Assembly: GCA_964507045.1 (NCBI GenBank)
Contig: CAZDOO010000008.1
Location: 1-64,000, forward strand
DNA from: UBA8199 sp964507045
GTDB lineage: Bacteria > Verrucomicrobiota > Verrucomicrobiia > Limisphaerales > UBA8199
Length of the DNA stretch: 64,000 bases
Reading direction: 5' to 3'
Part shown: positions 50,735 to 62,506 of the stretch, piece by piece
How positions within the stretch are numbered: position 1 is the first letter of the stretch
Layout: each line of letters begins with the position of its first letter
Notes under the pieces: model-generated
Seen by the model: only the letters and a program-made list of their open reading frames with translations
Told to the model about the DNA's origin: nothing
Databases searched by the model: none
Made by a program: the position numbers and the translations under genes

Positions 50735-51499
50735 CTAGATTGAATTCTTAATTATGTCCGCAAAGCTGCGCGCCTCCAGCGCGGCGCCGCCGACCAGGGC
50801 GCCATCCACGTCCGGCTGGCTCATCAGCTCGCGGGCGTTGGACGGCTTGACACTGCCACCATATTGGATGCGGACGCGCCGGGCAACTGTTTCATTGAAC
50901 ATTTTGACCAGCAAGCCCCGGATAAACGCATGGGCCTCCTGCGCCTGCGCTGTGGTGGCGGTCTTGCCGGTGCCGATGGCCCAGACCGGCTCGTAAGCCA
51001 CCACGGTTTCCTCCATCTGCTCCGCCGTCAACCCGGCGAGGCTGCCGCGCACCTGGGTTTCGAGGACCTTCTGCATCTGGCCCCCTTCCCGCTCGGCCAG
51101 GGTCTCGCCGACGCAGACGATCGGCTTGAGTGAAGCCGCATGCACCGCGGCGGCTTTTCGGGCGATGAGGGCGTCCGGTTCCTTTTGATATTGCCGCCGC
51201 TCGGAGTGGCCGAGAATGACATAGCGGACGGAAAACTCCTTAAGCATCACGGCGGCGATCTCGCCGGTGTGGGCGCCGACGTTGTGCTCGCTCATGTTCT
51301 GCGCGCCGAGCCGGATATTGGAATCAATGATGGCTTTGCCCACGGACTCCAGAGCGGTGAAGGGCGGGCAGACGATCATGTCCACCTCCTTGACGTTGGC
51401 CAGCTCGATCTTGAGTCCGCGCACCAGGTCGAGCGCCTCGGCCACCGTCTTGTTCATCTTCCAGTTCCCGGCAATAATCAGTTTCCGTTCTTTATTCAT
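50735..51499 (-). CDS. tpiA: Triosephosphate isomerase
   Basis: A 254-residue TIM-barrel enzyme interconverting dihydroxyacetone phosphate and glyceraldehyde 3-phosphate. Catalytic lysine is in GNWKMNKT, histidine in ILGHSERR, the active-site glutamate in VAYEPVWAIGTGKTAT, and the phosphate-binding end is RIQYGGSVKP. Normal length. It lies 9 bases ahead of secG and 41 bases behind pgk. Confidence 0.98.
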   Translation of the reverse strand: MNKERKLIIAGNWKMNKTVAEALDLVRGLKIELANVKEVDMIVCPPFTALESVGKAIIDSNIRLGAQNMSEHNVGAHTGEIAAVMLKEFSVRYVILGHSERRQYQKEPDALIARKAAAVHAASLKPIVCVGETLAEREGGQMQKVLETQVRGSLAGLTAEQMEETVVAYEPVWAIGTGKTATTAQAQEAHAFIRGLLVKMFNETVARRVRIQYGGSVKPSNARELMSQPDVDGALVGGAALEARSFADIIKNSI

Positions 51500-51540
51500 G
51501 TGTCAGTAAATCGTGGTCCGTGATCCGTATTCCGTGCTCT

Positions 51541-52797
51541 CTACTTGTCGCTCAGGGCGACTACGCCGGGCAGGGCTTTGCCTTCGAGGAATTCGAGGCT
51601 GGCCCCGCCGCCGGTGCTCATAAAGGTGACTTTGTCGCCCAGCTTGGCTTTGTTGAGCGCTTTCACGCTGTCGCCGCCGCCGATGATGCTCTTGGCGCCG
51701 CCTTTCTGCGTCACGTCTGCCACCGCCCGGGCGACCGCGAACGTGCCTTCGGCAAAGCGCTTGTCCTCGAACAGCCCCATCGGGCCATTCCAAAGGATGG
51801 TTTTGGCCTTGGCCACCTCGTCGGCGTAGGCCTTCACTGTAGCCGGGCCGATGTCCAGGCCGGCGGCGTCATCAGGGCAATTCATGTCCGCGCTGACGCG
51901 CAGGTTCTGGTAATCAATGACCGGTTTGCCTTTCTTGTCCAGCTTGTCGGTCTTCACCGGCACCGCGACGACGTCATCCGTCGGCAGCAGGAATTTCACG
52001 CCGCGCTCCTTGGCTTTGGCCAGCGCCGACTTGGCAACATCCGCCTTGTCCGGCTCGACGAGCGATTTGCCCGTCTTGTAGCCCTGAGCCAAGCGGAAGG
52101 TATAAGCCATCGCCCCGCCGATCAGCAGCGCGTCGGCCTTCTCCAGCAGCCGGTCAATGACCTCAATCTTATCCGACACTTTCGCCCCGCCAAGAATGAC
52201 GACGAACGGGCGGGCGGGCTTATCCAGCTCTTCGCCCAGGAACTTCAGCTCGCGCTCCATCAACAGGCCGGCGGCGCACTGGCCGCCGCGTTTGGCCACC
52301 AAGCGGGCTACGCCCTCGGTCGAGGCGTGGGCGCGATGGGCCGCGCCGAACGCGTCGTTGACATATGCGTCGGCGACCTTAGCCAGCTTTTCGGCAAAGG
52401 CGGGATCGTTGGCCTCTTCCTCTTTGTAATAGCGGACGTTCTCCAGCAACAGCACGTCGCCGGGTTTCATGGCACCAACCATCTGCTCAACCTTCGGGCC
52501 GATGCAGTCATCCGCGAACTCCACCTTGCAGCCGAGCAAAGCCGCCAGGTTGGCCGCCACCGGGCGCAGGGACATGGAGGGCTCGCGCTTGCCCTTCGGC
52601 CGGCCCAGGTGGGCGGCCAGGATCAGCTTGCCGCCTTGCTGGATGAGCAACCGGAGCGTCGGCAGCGTGGCCACGATGCGCGTCGCATCGGTAATGACCA
52701 TCTGGCCGTCCTTTTCTTCCAGCGGCACATTGTAGTCCACGCGCACAAACACGCGTTTGCCGCGCGCATTCAAGTCTCTCACAGTAAGCTTTGCCAT
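51541..52797 (-). CDS. pgk: Phosphoglycerate kinase
   Basis: A 418-residue glycolytic kinase making ATP from 1,3-bisphosphoglycerate. It has the N-terminal RVFVRVDYNVPL, AHLGRPKG, LLLENVRYY, the hinge and nucleotide site VVILGGAKVSDKI, LIGGAMAYTF, and the C-terminal IIGGGDSVKAL and FMSTGGGASLEFLEGKALPG. Complete. First gene of the pgk-tpiA-secG operon. gap is not adjacent. Confidence 0.98.
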   Translation of the reverse strand: MAKLTVRDLNARGKRVFVRVDYNVPLEEKDGQMVITDATRIVATLPTLRLLIQQGGKLILAAHLGRPKGKREPSMSLRPVAANLAALLGCKVEFADDCIGPKVEQMVGAMKPGDVLLLENVRYYKEEEANDPAFAEKLAKVADAYVNDAFGAAHRAHASTEGVARLVAKRGGQCAAGLLMERELKFLGEELDKPARPFVVILGGAKVSDKIEVIDRLLEKADALLIGGAMAYTFRLAQGYKTGKSLVEPDKADVAKSALAKAKERGVKFLLPTDDVVAVPVKTDKLDKKGKPVIDYQNLRVSADMNCPDDAAGLDIGPATVKAYADEVAKAKTILWNGPMGLFEDKRFAEGTFAVARAVADVTQKGGAKSIIGGGDSVKALNKAKLGDKVTFMSTGGGASLEFLEGKALPGVVALSDK

Positions 52798-52910
52798 AAG
52801 TTTTGGTCTTCCAAATCAGGGCTGGAAAGCATACCGCAGCGGCAAGCTGAGTCAAATCCATTTCCGCCTAATAGGGAGGGTCGGGCGGGGCTAATTCGCT
52901 GGCGCTTGTC

Positions 52911-54425
52911 TCATTCAGGGCTTGGCCCTGGATCGCATTCAACCTGGATGGTGTAATCCCACTGGTTGAGATAGAGGGTGCGGCCATCCACCTCGACCTC
53001 GCCGCGCTGGAGGTCGGCGGGCTCGGAGCGCAGGCCTTGCATGGGGGGCACAAACTCGCGGCCCCAGTCGAGGTTGAAGATGGTCCGGTAGCTGTCCTGA
53101 TGGCCGCAGTAGAAGTCGGCGATCCTGGGATCATCAGATTTCTGCACGCCGTAGGAGGCGTCGGCCGGCAGCCAACCCCACGGCGCGATGTAGATCTCCG
53201 CCCAGTCGTGCATGCCCCAACTGGCCGTGGGCTTGGTTTCCCAGCCGCTCTGCCAGCGGGCCGGGATGCCGGCGATGCGGCAGAGCGTGACAAACACCGT
53301 CCCCTGCACGCCGCAGTCGCCCCGCCCGGCGGTGAAGCCCTTGATCGCGAAGGACGGGATGATGCAGTACTCGTCTTCGGCGTTCCACTTGATACTGGCG
53401 CTGACCCAGCGAAAGATTTTGCGGGCCTTGGCCAGCGCATTGGTCTCGTTGCCGACAATCCGGGCGGCCTGACGACGCAGCGCGGGCGTGAAGACGATGT
53501 GCGGCGGGCGTTCGCCCAGGCAGGCGCCGTTCCAATCTGCCGGCAGCGGTTGCACCCTGGCCTCGTCCAGCCTGGGGTAGTAAGCGAAGGAGTTGTATTC
53601 AAAGACCTCCTTGAACTCCATTGGCTTGCCCGGGTCGGCGACCCGCTGCTCCATATAGACCGTGCGCTGCGGGGCGCCGCCAAGCGGGTTGCCCTCGACA
53701 GCATTGGGCGCGATCACCTTGGGCTCCGGCGAGGCGCTGAGGAGCTTTACTTCGCGCTGCTGGCGGTATTCCTGCGGGTAAGGCAGCCACACGCGCACCT
53801 GCGAGCCGGCGTTGACGCCCGGCGTGTTGGGCCGCAGGATCAGGGTGAAGGTGACGCGATGGCGCACCGGGAAGACCTCGACCTGGCCGGTCCGCTCGGC
53901 TTCGTCAACGACCGCCCGGAGGTGGTCCGTCAGCTTCCATTTAGGCTCCGCGGGCGCGTTGCCGGCCTTGGCGCGGCGGGCCCTGGCTTCGGCGCAGAAG
54001 AGCCAGATATTCTGCGGCTCGCGCCGGAAGTAAAATTTCTGGCCGTCAATGACACGATAGCGGGCGCGGCTATCCCTGGCCCAGCGGTCGACTTCCCGGG
54101 CCGTGGCGTCAGGGACGGACTTTCTGACCTTGGCGAGCAAGCCCGGCGCGTCGAGAGAGTATTCGATGCGCGTGCGCCGGATGACTTCCAGCGCCTCGGC
54201 GCGGGCGCACCGGGTTTCGGCGTCGCCCGGGCGGTTCGAGGTGCCGAGCAGGGCCTCAGCCTTCTGGAACTTGCCCGAGTTCATCAGTGCCATAGCTTTG
54301 CGCACCACTGGGTCTTGGGACGTAAACGCGGCGGAAGCGGCGGGCGGTTCGGAGGCCCAGGCCGTCAGGAACGGGGTCGCCAGCGTGAAGATCGCGCAGG
54401 CGCGCAGGAGAGTAATCGCTTTCAT
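52911..54425 (-). CDS. Secreted transglutaminase-like cysteine protease fold protein
   Basis: A 504-residue exported protein (signal about 1-24 from ATG 54425; the much longer upstream frame is antisense to the Sel1 gene and is discarded). The transglutaminase-like domain sits at about 340-440 with the full triad: C371 in GRGDCGVQG, H406 in GMHDWAEIY and D422 in LPADASYG. The N-terminal 300 residues are uncharacterised and begin with an alpha-helical, TPR-like stretch. Bacterial relatives may be peptidases or amidases; the target is unknown. Confidence 0.85.
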   Translation of the reverse strand: MKAITLLRACAIFTLATPFLTAWASEPPAASAAFTSQDPVVRKAMALMNSGKFQKAEALLGTSNRPGDAETRCARAEALEVIRRTRIEYSLDAPGLLAKVRKSVPDATAREVDRWARDSRARYRVIDGQKFYFRREPQNIWLFCAEARARRAKAGNAPAEPKWKLTDHLRAVVDEAERTGQVEVFPVRHRVTFTLILRPNTPGVNAGSQVRVWLPYPQEYRQQREVKLLSASPEPKVIAPNAVEGNPLGGAPQRTVYMEQRVADPGKPMEFKEVFEYNSFAYYPRLDEARVQPLPADWNGACLGERPPHIVFTPALRRQAARIVGNETNALAKARKIFRWVSASIKWNAEDEYCIIPSFAIKGFTAGRGDCGVQGTVFVTLCRIAGIPARWQSGWETKPTASWGMHDWAEIYIAPWGWLPADASYGVQKSDDPRIADFYCGHQDSYRTIFNLDWGREFVPPMQGLRSEPADLQRGEVEVDGRTLYLNQWDYTIQVECDPGPSPE

Positions 54426-54653
54426 ATCAGTGCGGGTCTGGCTTAGTATTATCTGCCGTGCGGCCAGTATGCAGCAGGCCGAGTCAGGGTCAAGAAAACG
54501 GACCAGCGGGCGAGGTCCGGAGCCCCGGAGCGGAAGCCTCATTTCCCTGCTTGAATTTAGCGCATTTGATTCTATTGTGGGGCAACCAGCGCGAGGACCT
54601 GGGCGGCGCGAGGCCATTCGGTCGGCAGCGATTGGTGAGAGAGCACGCGATTC

Positions 54654-55370
54654 ATGCAAACGAACCGTCGCACATGGCAATCCTTTGACGAAATGCGCAA
54701 AGCCGCCGAACAGGGCGACGCGGCGGCGCAGTGCTATCTGGGCATTTGCCACCAAAACGGCCAGGGCGTGGCGCAGGATTATGCCGAAGCGGTCAAGTGG
54801 TTTCGCCGTGCGGCCGAGCAGAATGACGAAGCGGCACAGTGTTACCTGGGGTTCTGCTACCAGTCGGGCATGGGCGTGCCGCAGGAATACGGCCAGGCCG
54901 CCAAGTGGTTCCGGGAAGCCGCTGAGCAGGGCGATCCGGCGGCGCAGTTCAACCTGGGGGTGCTTTACGAGACCGGCCAGGGCGTGCCGCAGAATTACGC
55001 CGAGGCCGTCAAATGGTATCATGCCGCCGCCGAACAGGGCGAACCGCAGGCGCAATTCAATCTGGGCGTGTTTTACGAAAACGGTCAGGTGGTGCCGCAG
55101 AACCACGAGGAGGCCGTCAAATGGTATCGCCTCGCCGCGGAACAGGAATGCGCCCCGGCGCAATGCAACCTCGGCCTTTGCTATGAAACTGGCCGGGGGG
55201 TGCCCAAGAGTGTGCGCGAGGCGGTCAAGTGGTTCTGCCGCGCCGCGCGCGCGGGCGACAAGACCGCGCAGCACAATTTAGGCGTTTACTATGCCTCGCT
55301 GGAGGCGGCGGAAGCGGCCACGGCGGAGGGTGAAACCCCGGCGGCGGCGGCAAGCGATGACACCGGGTAG
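54654..55370 (+). CDS. Sel1-repeat protein
   Basis: A 238-residue protein of five full 36-residue Sel1 repeats plus a partial one. Each repeat follows the pattern AAQ-x-x-LG-x-x-Y-x-x-G-x-GVPQ-x-Y-x-EAVKW-x-x-x-AAEQG. Sel1 repeats form an alpha-solenoid for protein binding. No signal peptide is seen, so it may be cytoplasmic. The C-terminus is Ala/Glu-rich. It is divergent from the transglutaminase gene. Overlapping frames on both strands here are shadows of the repeats. Confidence 0.93.
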   Translation: MQTNRRTWQSFDEMRKAAEQGDAAAQCYLGICHQNGQGVAQDYAEAVKWFRRAAEQNDEAAQCYLGFCYQSGMGVPQEYGQAAKWFREAAEQGDPAAQFNLGVLYETGQGVPQNYAEAVKWYHAAAEQGEPQAQFNLGVFYENGQVVPQNHEEAVKWYRLAAEQECAPAQCNLGLCYETGRGVPKSVREAVKWFCRAARAGDKTAQHNLGVYYASLEAAEAATAEGETPAAAASDDTG

Positions 55371-55476
55371 TTGCCCGGGTGGCCGCGCCGCGCGCCTTTG
55401 GACCCGCGCCGCGCTTGGCCGCGTTCGAACTTTGAGTTTGGCCGGAAGTGAGCTATAGTATGCCGCATTGGACCCC

Positions 55477-56394
55477 ATGAACACCGTCTCAAGCACTGCA
55501 GGCAAGTCCCAAGGCGCGGCGCCGACACGGGTCAAGTTCTGGGGCGTGCGCGGCTCCATTCCGACTCCCGGCCCGAGTACCGTTCACTACGGCGGCAATA
55601 CCTCCTGCGTCGAGGTTCGCGCCGACGGCCAGATCATCATTCTGGACGCGGGCACGGGGTTGCGGTTGCTGGGGCAGCAGTTGCTGGCCGAATTTGAGAA
55701 CCGACCGCTCGAACTGACGCTGCTGTTGACGCACACGCATTGGGACCATATCCAGGGACTGCCGTTCTTCCTGCCGGTCTATAAGCCGCGGAGCCATTTG
55801 CGCATCCTGGGTTACGAAGGCGCGCGGCATGGCCTGGAGGTGGTGCTGGCCGGCCAGATGGCCAGCCCGTTCTTCCCGGTAGCCCTGCGCGAGGTGCCGG
55901 CCAACCTCCGCATCGAGGAGCTCAAGCAGATGCGCTTCCAGATTGGCCCGGTCCGCGTGCAGGCCGGCGTCGCCAACCATCCCGGCAAGTGCTTCGGCTA
56001 CCGCCTGTTCACCTCCGGCGGCTCGGTGGCTTTCTTCCCCGACAACGAGGTGCGCCCGGAGGAAGGCGCCGCGGCGGGACGCGAGCATCAGGAGATGATT
56101 GATTTCCTGCGCGACACCGATGTGCTCATCATGGACACCCAGTTCGATGCCGAGGAGTACCGGCAGCATGCGGGATGGGGACACGGCTGCCTGGACGCTG
56201 TGGTGGCGCTGGCGCTCCGGGCCGAGGTGCGCACGCTTTGCCTCTTCCACTACGACCCTGATCACGACGACGCCAGAATCTCGCAAATGCTGGCTCACGC
56301 CCGCCAGATTGTGGCGGCCCGCAAGGGCAAACTTCACGTCGAGGCCGCCCGCGAAGGGATGACGATCGAACTGCCTGTGAAGGCCCGAGCCTGA
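55477..56394 (+). CDS. Metallo-beta-lactamase-fold hydrolase
   Basis: A 305-residue MBL-fold protein (ATG 55477; a TTG three codons upstream is possible). The metal motif is LLLTHTHWDHIQG (H86, H88, D90, H91). The N-terminal KFWGVRGSIPTPGPSTVHYGGNTSC matches a bacterial group related to phosphodiesterases and cyclic-nucleotide hydrolases. The substrate is not predictable. Downstream histidines (ANHPGK, LFHYDPDHDD) complete the site. Confidence 0.92.
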   Translation: MNTVSSTAGKSQGAAPTRVKFWGVRGSIPTPGPSTVHYGGNTSCVEVRADGQIIILDAGTGLRLLGQQLLAEFENRPLELTLLLTHTHWDHIQGLPFFLPVYKPRSHLRILGYEGARHGLEVVLAGQMASPFFPVALREVPANLRIEELKQMRFQIGPVRVQAGVANHPGKCFGYRLFTSGGSVAFFPDNEVRPEEGAAAGREHQEMIDFLRDTDVLIMDTQFDAEEYRQHAGWGHGCLDAVVALALRAEVRTLCLFHYDPDHDDARISQMLAHARQIVAARKGKLHVEAAREGMTIELPVKARA

Positions 56395-56432
56395 TCGGGG
56401 CCGGCCAGCGTCGCTTGCCGCTCGACGGGCAA

Positions 56433-57332
56433 CTACTGCGGTCGAATGTTGTTTTGCCCTGAGGAATTCCCGCCCTGAATGAGCGGGTTATCCCCGGGCA
56501 CCGGAGGCATGTCGCCTCTTTCGATCGCCGCCTTGTTCTTCATCGTGTAGGCTGCTTCGAGAATCGCCGCTTCTTCCGGCGAGGTCGGTTCCGGTGGCCA
56601 GTTCTTCTGGCGGAAGGTGCCGGTCGTAGTCGTCGCCGCCGTCCCCGGCACAGTCAACGCCCCGGAGGTTGGATTGCCCGCGAAGCCGCCTGCCGCCGCG
56701 TTATAGGTGGCAGCCGTCGGCACTGCGCTGTAGGTGGTGGTCGGTCGCATGCCGACGGGCGAAGCCGAAGCCCCGGTCGGGTCCATGCGCATCGGACGGG
56801 CCGTGGGGATGCCCGGGCTGACGCCGCCCGGACCGAATGGTTTCGGCGGCAGGCCCAGGGCCGGGCCGGGCCCACCCGGAGCCGGCGGCCCGCCAGGGGC
56901 GGGACCGGAGGCTATCTTGGCGCCGTTGTTCGTGAAATCGAGGCTGGTGATGGTGCCATAGTTCTTCACCTTCACGGTGCGGGCGACGGTGTCAATCTCC
57001 AGCACCTCCACCTCTCCGTCCCGTTGTCCCTCGGACAAGGTCAGGGGGATATCCTTGGCGGGCTCGGGCGGTTTGGCCGGTGTCTGCACCTTCATCAGCG
57101 CGCGCTTGGTGCCGCCCATGGTGTAAATGCCGGTGAGGGTGATCTTGGGCGGCGGAGGTTTGAGGGATTCCGGAGGGGGCGGCGGCGGGGCTGGTTTGAG
57201 CCCAAACACGTTTCGATCCACAATCGCCTGGTAGGGATTGCCGCCGGAAGTCTCGGTGGCAGTCGCGTGCATTCCCGTCCAGAACAACAGCGCACTCACC
57301 GCGCATATTAGCAACTTACCGCCGTTCGTCAT
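56433..57332 (-). CDS. PulC/PilP-like proline-rich exported protein
   Basis: A 299-residue protein. Starting at ATG 57332 it has a signal/anchor (about residues 6-22), then NPYQAIVDRNVFGLKPAPPPPPP and a small beta domain (ITLTGIYTMG, KRALMKVQ, EVLEIDTVARTVKVKN) that resembles the HR domain of GspC/PulC or PilP. The C-terminal half is Gly/Pro/Ala/Thr-rich and probably disordered. It may connect inner- and outer-membrane parts of a secretion or pilus system; no such genes are adjacent. The longer in-frame extension overlaps glgP and is rejected. Confidence 0.6.
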   Translation of the reverse strand: MTNGGKLLICAVSALLFWTGMHATATETSGGNPYQAIVDRNVFGLKPAPPPPPPESLKPPPPKITLTGIYTMGGTKRALMKVQTPAKPPEPAKDIPLTLSEGQRDGEVEVLEIDTVARTVKVKNYGTITSLDFTNNGAKIASGPAPGGPPAPGGPGPALGLPPKPFGPGGVSPGIPTARPMRMDPTGASASPVGMRPTTTYSAVPTAATYNAAAGGFAGNPTSGALTVPGTAATTTTGTFRQKNWPPEPTSPEEAAILEAAYTMKNKAAIERGDMPPVPGDNPLIQGGNSSGQNNIRPQ

Positions 57333-57444
57333 GGTGAAAATATAGCTTCTACCGAAGGAAACACCACTCGAATAATTTGGTTGCGCGGGAAAGGAGGGGC
57401 GTCCGGGTCTGCGCGCGAAGCCGGAGCTTCGGGTTCCGCTCGCG

Positions 57445-59946
<2,502 letters not shown>

Positions 59947-60016
59947 AGCTAAAGGACTCTTTCCCGGCCCGGGCGGCTTTGTTGGCGGACAGCCGATCGC
60001 GAACAGGTCCGCGGAC

Positions 60017-60967
60017 CTATTTTTTCACCGCTGCGCGCACCGCGGAGAGTTGGCCGGCCGAGCCGAGCAACTGGTTGCGGCTGGCGATGAACTTCGCGTA
60101 TTCCTCGATGAAGATCTTGCCCGGCGGGCGGAAATCGAACTCGGCCGGCTTGTCGCGGAAGAACTCGCGGTGCACGCGCGTCCAGACCAGGCGGCCGTCG
60201 GTGTCAATGTTCACCTTGGCGACGCCGAGCTTGGCGGCGGGAAGATACTCATTGGGGTCCACACCCATCGAGCCCGCGATCTTGCCGCCCGCGGCGTTGA
60301 TGCGGTCCACCTCCTCCTTGGGCACGCTTGAACTGCCATGCATGACCATGGGGAAGCGGGGCAGCCGGTTCTTGATCTTCTCGAGCACATCGAAGTGGAG
60401 GGATTGCCGGCCCTTGAACTTGAAGGCGCCGTGGCTGGTGCCAATGGCGCAGGCCAGCGAATCGCAGCCGGTTTGCTTGACGAAGCGCTCGGCCTCGGCC
60501 GGATCGGTTAGGCAGGCATTGCCTTCCTCGACCTTGATATCCTCCTCCACCCCGCCGAGCATGCCCAGCTCGGCCTCGACGCTGATGCCTTTGGCATGGG
60601 CGCGATCCACGACGCGCTTGGTGATCGCGACGTTCTGGTCGAAAGGGCTGTGCGAGGCATCAATCATCACCGAGCTGTAGAAGCCCGAATCAATGCAATC
60701 GTAGCAGGTCTCTTCGTCGCCGTGGTCCAGGTGCACCGCGTAGATCGCTTCCGGGAAGATCTCCCCGGCCGAGCGGATAATGGCTTCCAGCATGCGTTTA
60801 TCGGTGTACTTCCGGGCCCCCTTCGAGATCTGGATGATGAACGGCGCCTGGCTGGCCAGGCAGCCCTTGAACAGGCCCATCGCCTGCTCGGCGTTGTTAA
60901 TGTTGTAGGCTCCGATCGCATACTTGCCGTAGGCGACCTGGAACAATTGAGCAGTGGTAACAATCAT
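60017..60967 (-). CDS. fba: Class II fructose-bisphosphate aldolase
   Basis: A 316-residue zinc-dependent aldolase cleaving fructose 1,6-bisphosphate. Features are AIGAYNINNAEQ, the metal histidine in VHLDHGDEET, SVMIDASHSPFDQNV, and CAIGTSHGAFKFKG, and VMHGSSSVPKEEV. KVNIDTD near the C-terminus binds phosphate. Normal length for the group. Upstream of glgP and probably co-transcribed. Confidence 0.97.
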   Translation of the reverse strand: MIVTTAQLFQVAYGKYAIGAYNINNAEQAMGLFKGCLASQAPFIIQISKGARKYTDKRMLEAIIRSAGEIFPEAIYAVHLDHGDEETCYDCIDSGFYSSVMIDASHSPFDQNVAITKRVVDRAHAKGISVEAELGMLGGVEEDIKVEEGNACLTDPAEAERFVKQTGCDSLACAIGTSHGAFKFKGRQSLHFDVLEKIKNRLPRFPMVMHGSSSVPKEEVDRINAAGGKIAGSMGVDPNEYLPAAKLGVAKVNIDTDGRLVWTRVHREFFRDKPAEFDFRPPGKIFIEEYAKFIASRNQLLGSAGQLSAVRAAVKK

Positions 60968-61123
60968 AACGTGTTTTAGTTAATGGTTCCCAAGTATGGC
61001 AATTCCCTCGTGCGGAAGCAATGGCCGTGTGATGGAGTTTGGCGGTGGCAAAAGTTCATGGGCCCGCTCCAGCTGCCGCCTCGAGAGCACGCGCTTCAGC
61101 GCCTCATCAGAATAATCCGCCTG

Positions 61124-62299
61124 CTAGACCTCGCCGATCCACTTGCGTTCTTCCCAGACCGCCCGGAGCGAGGTCAGATTGCGTGGGTCAAAGACGTTCT
61201 TTGCTGCCGCCAGGAGCCGGCCGCGCTTGAGGTGGTTCCACGCGTCGCTGGCGCTGATAGCGATGAATTGCAGGACGCTGGGGTCGCGGTAGCAGTCAAT
61301 CATGCAGCGCGTGCAGCCGTCGCGGATCAGTTTGGACCGGTCGAACTCGTAGATGCTGCACATGGGCGTTTCCCAGAAGTGGCAGCGGTAGAGGTTCAGA
61401 TTCCAGTCCAGGTAGAAATACTTGTGGCCGCCCAGGCAACCGAACTTTTCTGGTTCCCGCCGCAGATGGCGCTGCATCTCGGTCAGCGATTCCCGGGGGT
61501 TGACCACAGGGAAACCGGTGCGGCGCTTCATGCGCTTGATGCGTTCGAAAACCTCTATCAGTTCCTCCGTCCGGTAGCTGACGAGGCGGGAGTCGCTGAA
61601 GCTCAAGTAGCTCGAGGCCAGGGTGCTGAGGGGGTAGCTGAAGGTGCAGCTCTTGAAGCCAAGCGCGGTCAGGAATGCCGGCAGTTGGTCGTAATCCTCG
61701 ATCAGCTTGCTGGCGGTCACGCTCGCGGTGGTCTGGATGCCGAGCTGTGCGAACACCTCATTCGCGTGCTTGATCTTGCGGCAGACGTCTGGGAGGCCGC
61801 GGTTCCGCTCATGCCTCGCCACGTCATGGGCGTCAATGGACATGATGACGCTGCACAGGCCGTCGGCGGCCAGGCCGCGCATGTTCTGGTCGGTCCAGAG
61901 CGAGCCGTTGGTGCAGATCATCGGGCGGATGCCCTGCTCCGCCGCATAGCGGGTCATGGCGCGCAGGTCCTTGTGCGCCATCGGTTCGCCGCCCACAAAG
62001 AGCAAGTAGCCGATGTGGTTTCGAACGCAGATATCAATCACGTCCCGCGCTTGTTGGAGCGTCACGCTGCGCCGCTGCTTCGGGTCGAACCGGTCCACGG
62101 CAAAGCCGCAGAAGTCGCATTTGGCGTTGCAGATGTTGGTGATGGCAAACTGGAGATAGCCCGGCCCGCCGTCCCGCAGCACCTCGCCCAGCAGTTTGAA
62201 CCTGCCTTTCCGGGGCGGGATTACCGGGCGCGACGCTTCCGCGTCCAGCCCCGCGGGGGCGGACGGCGCGTCGGAGCCAGTTGGTATGGCGGGACTCAT
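61124..62299 (-). CDS. Radical SAM protein with SPASM-like C-terminus
   Basis: A 391-residue enzyme starting at ATG 62299; the 55 extra upstream codons run into the DUF2723 promoter region. The 4Fe-4S/SAM motif is C57-x3-C61-x2-C64 (ICNAKCDFCGF), followed by FVGGEPM. C-terminal cysteines in GCLGG, RCHFWETPMC and CTRCMIDC suggest an auxiliary cluster of SPASM type. The reaction is unknown; maturation of a peptide or modification of a sugar or lipid is possible. It is divergent from the DUF2723 gene. Confidence 0.85.
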   Translation of the reverse strand: MSPAIPTGSDAPSAPAGLDAEASRPVIPPRKGRFKLLGEVLRDGGPGYLQFAITNICNAKCDFCGFAVDRFDPKQRRSVTLQQARDVIDICVRNHIGYLLFVGGEPMAHKDLRAMTRYAAEQGIRPMICTNGSLWTDQNMRGLAADGLCSVIMSIDAHDVARHERNRGLPDVCRKIKHANEVFAQLGIQTTASVTASKLIEDYDQLPAFLTALGFKSCTFSYPLSTLASSYLSFSDSRLVSYRTEELIEVFERIKRMKRRTGFPVVNPRESLTEMQRHLRREPEKFGCLGGHKYFYLDWNLNLYRCHFWETPMCSIYEFDRSKLIRDGCTRCMIDCYRDPSVLQFIAISASDAWNHLKRGRLLAAAKNVFDPRNLTSLRAVWEERKWIGEV

Positions 62300-62506
62300 G
62301 CCGATAGACTCGCCTATCCTGCCGGGAATGCCAGCGTTGGGGCAATCCTTTCTTCCTCTGGAAGAGGGGCGATGGGGCGAAAGGGGGCAAATCTGCGGGC
62401 AGGGTCTGAGGCGGATTTCCAGCGCCCAGCGGCCCGAGCAACGAAAATTGGTCTGGCTTTGCACGAATCCGGCTGGGTATGGTGTCTATGGAAGTGGTAA
62501 CTGCTT

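Noticed and set aside
54426..55274. N-terminal extension of the transglutaminase ORF
   Set aside because: The extension is antisense to the Sel1 repeats and only mirrors their periodicity; a signal peptide begins at ATG 54425.
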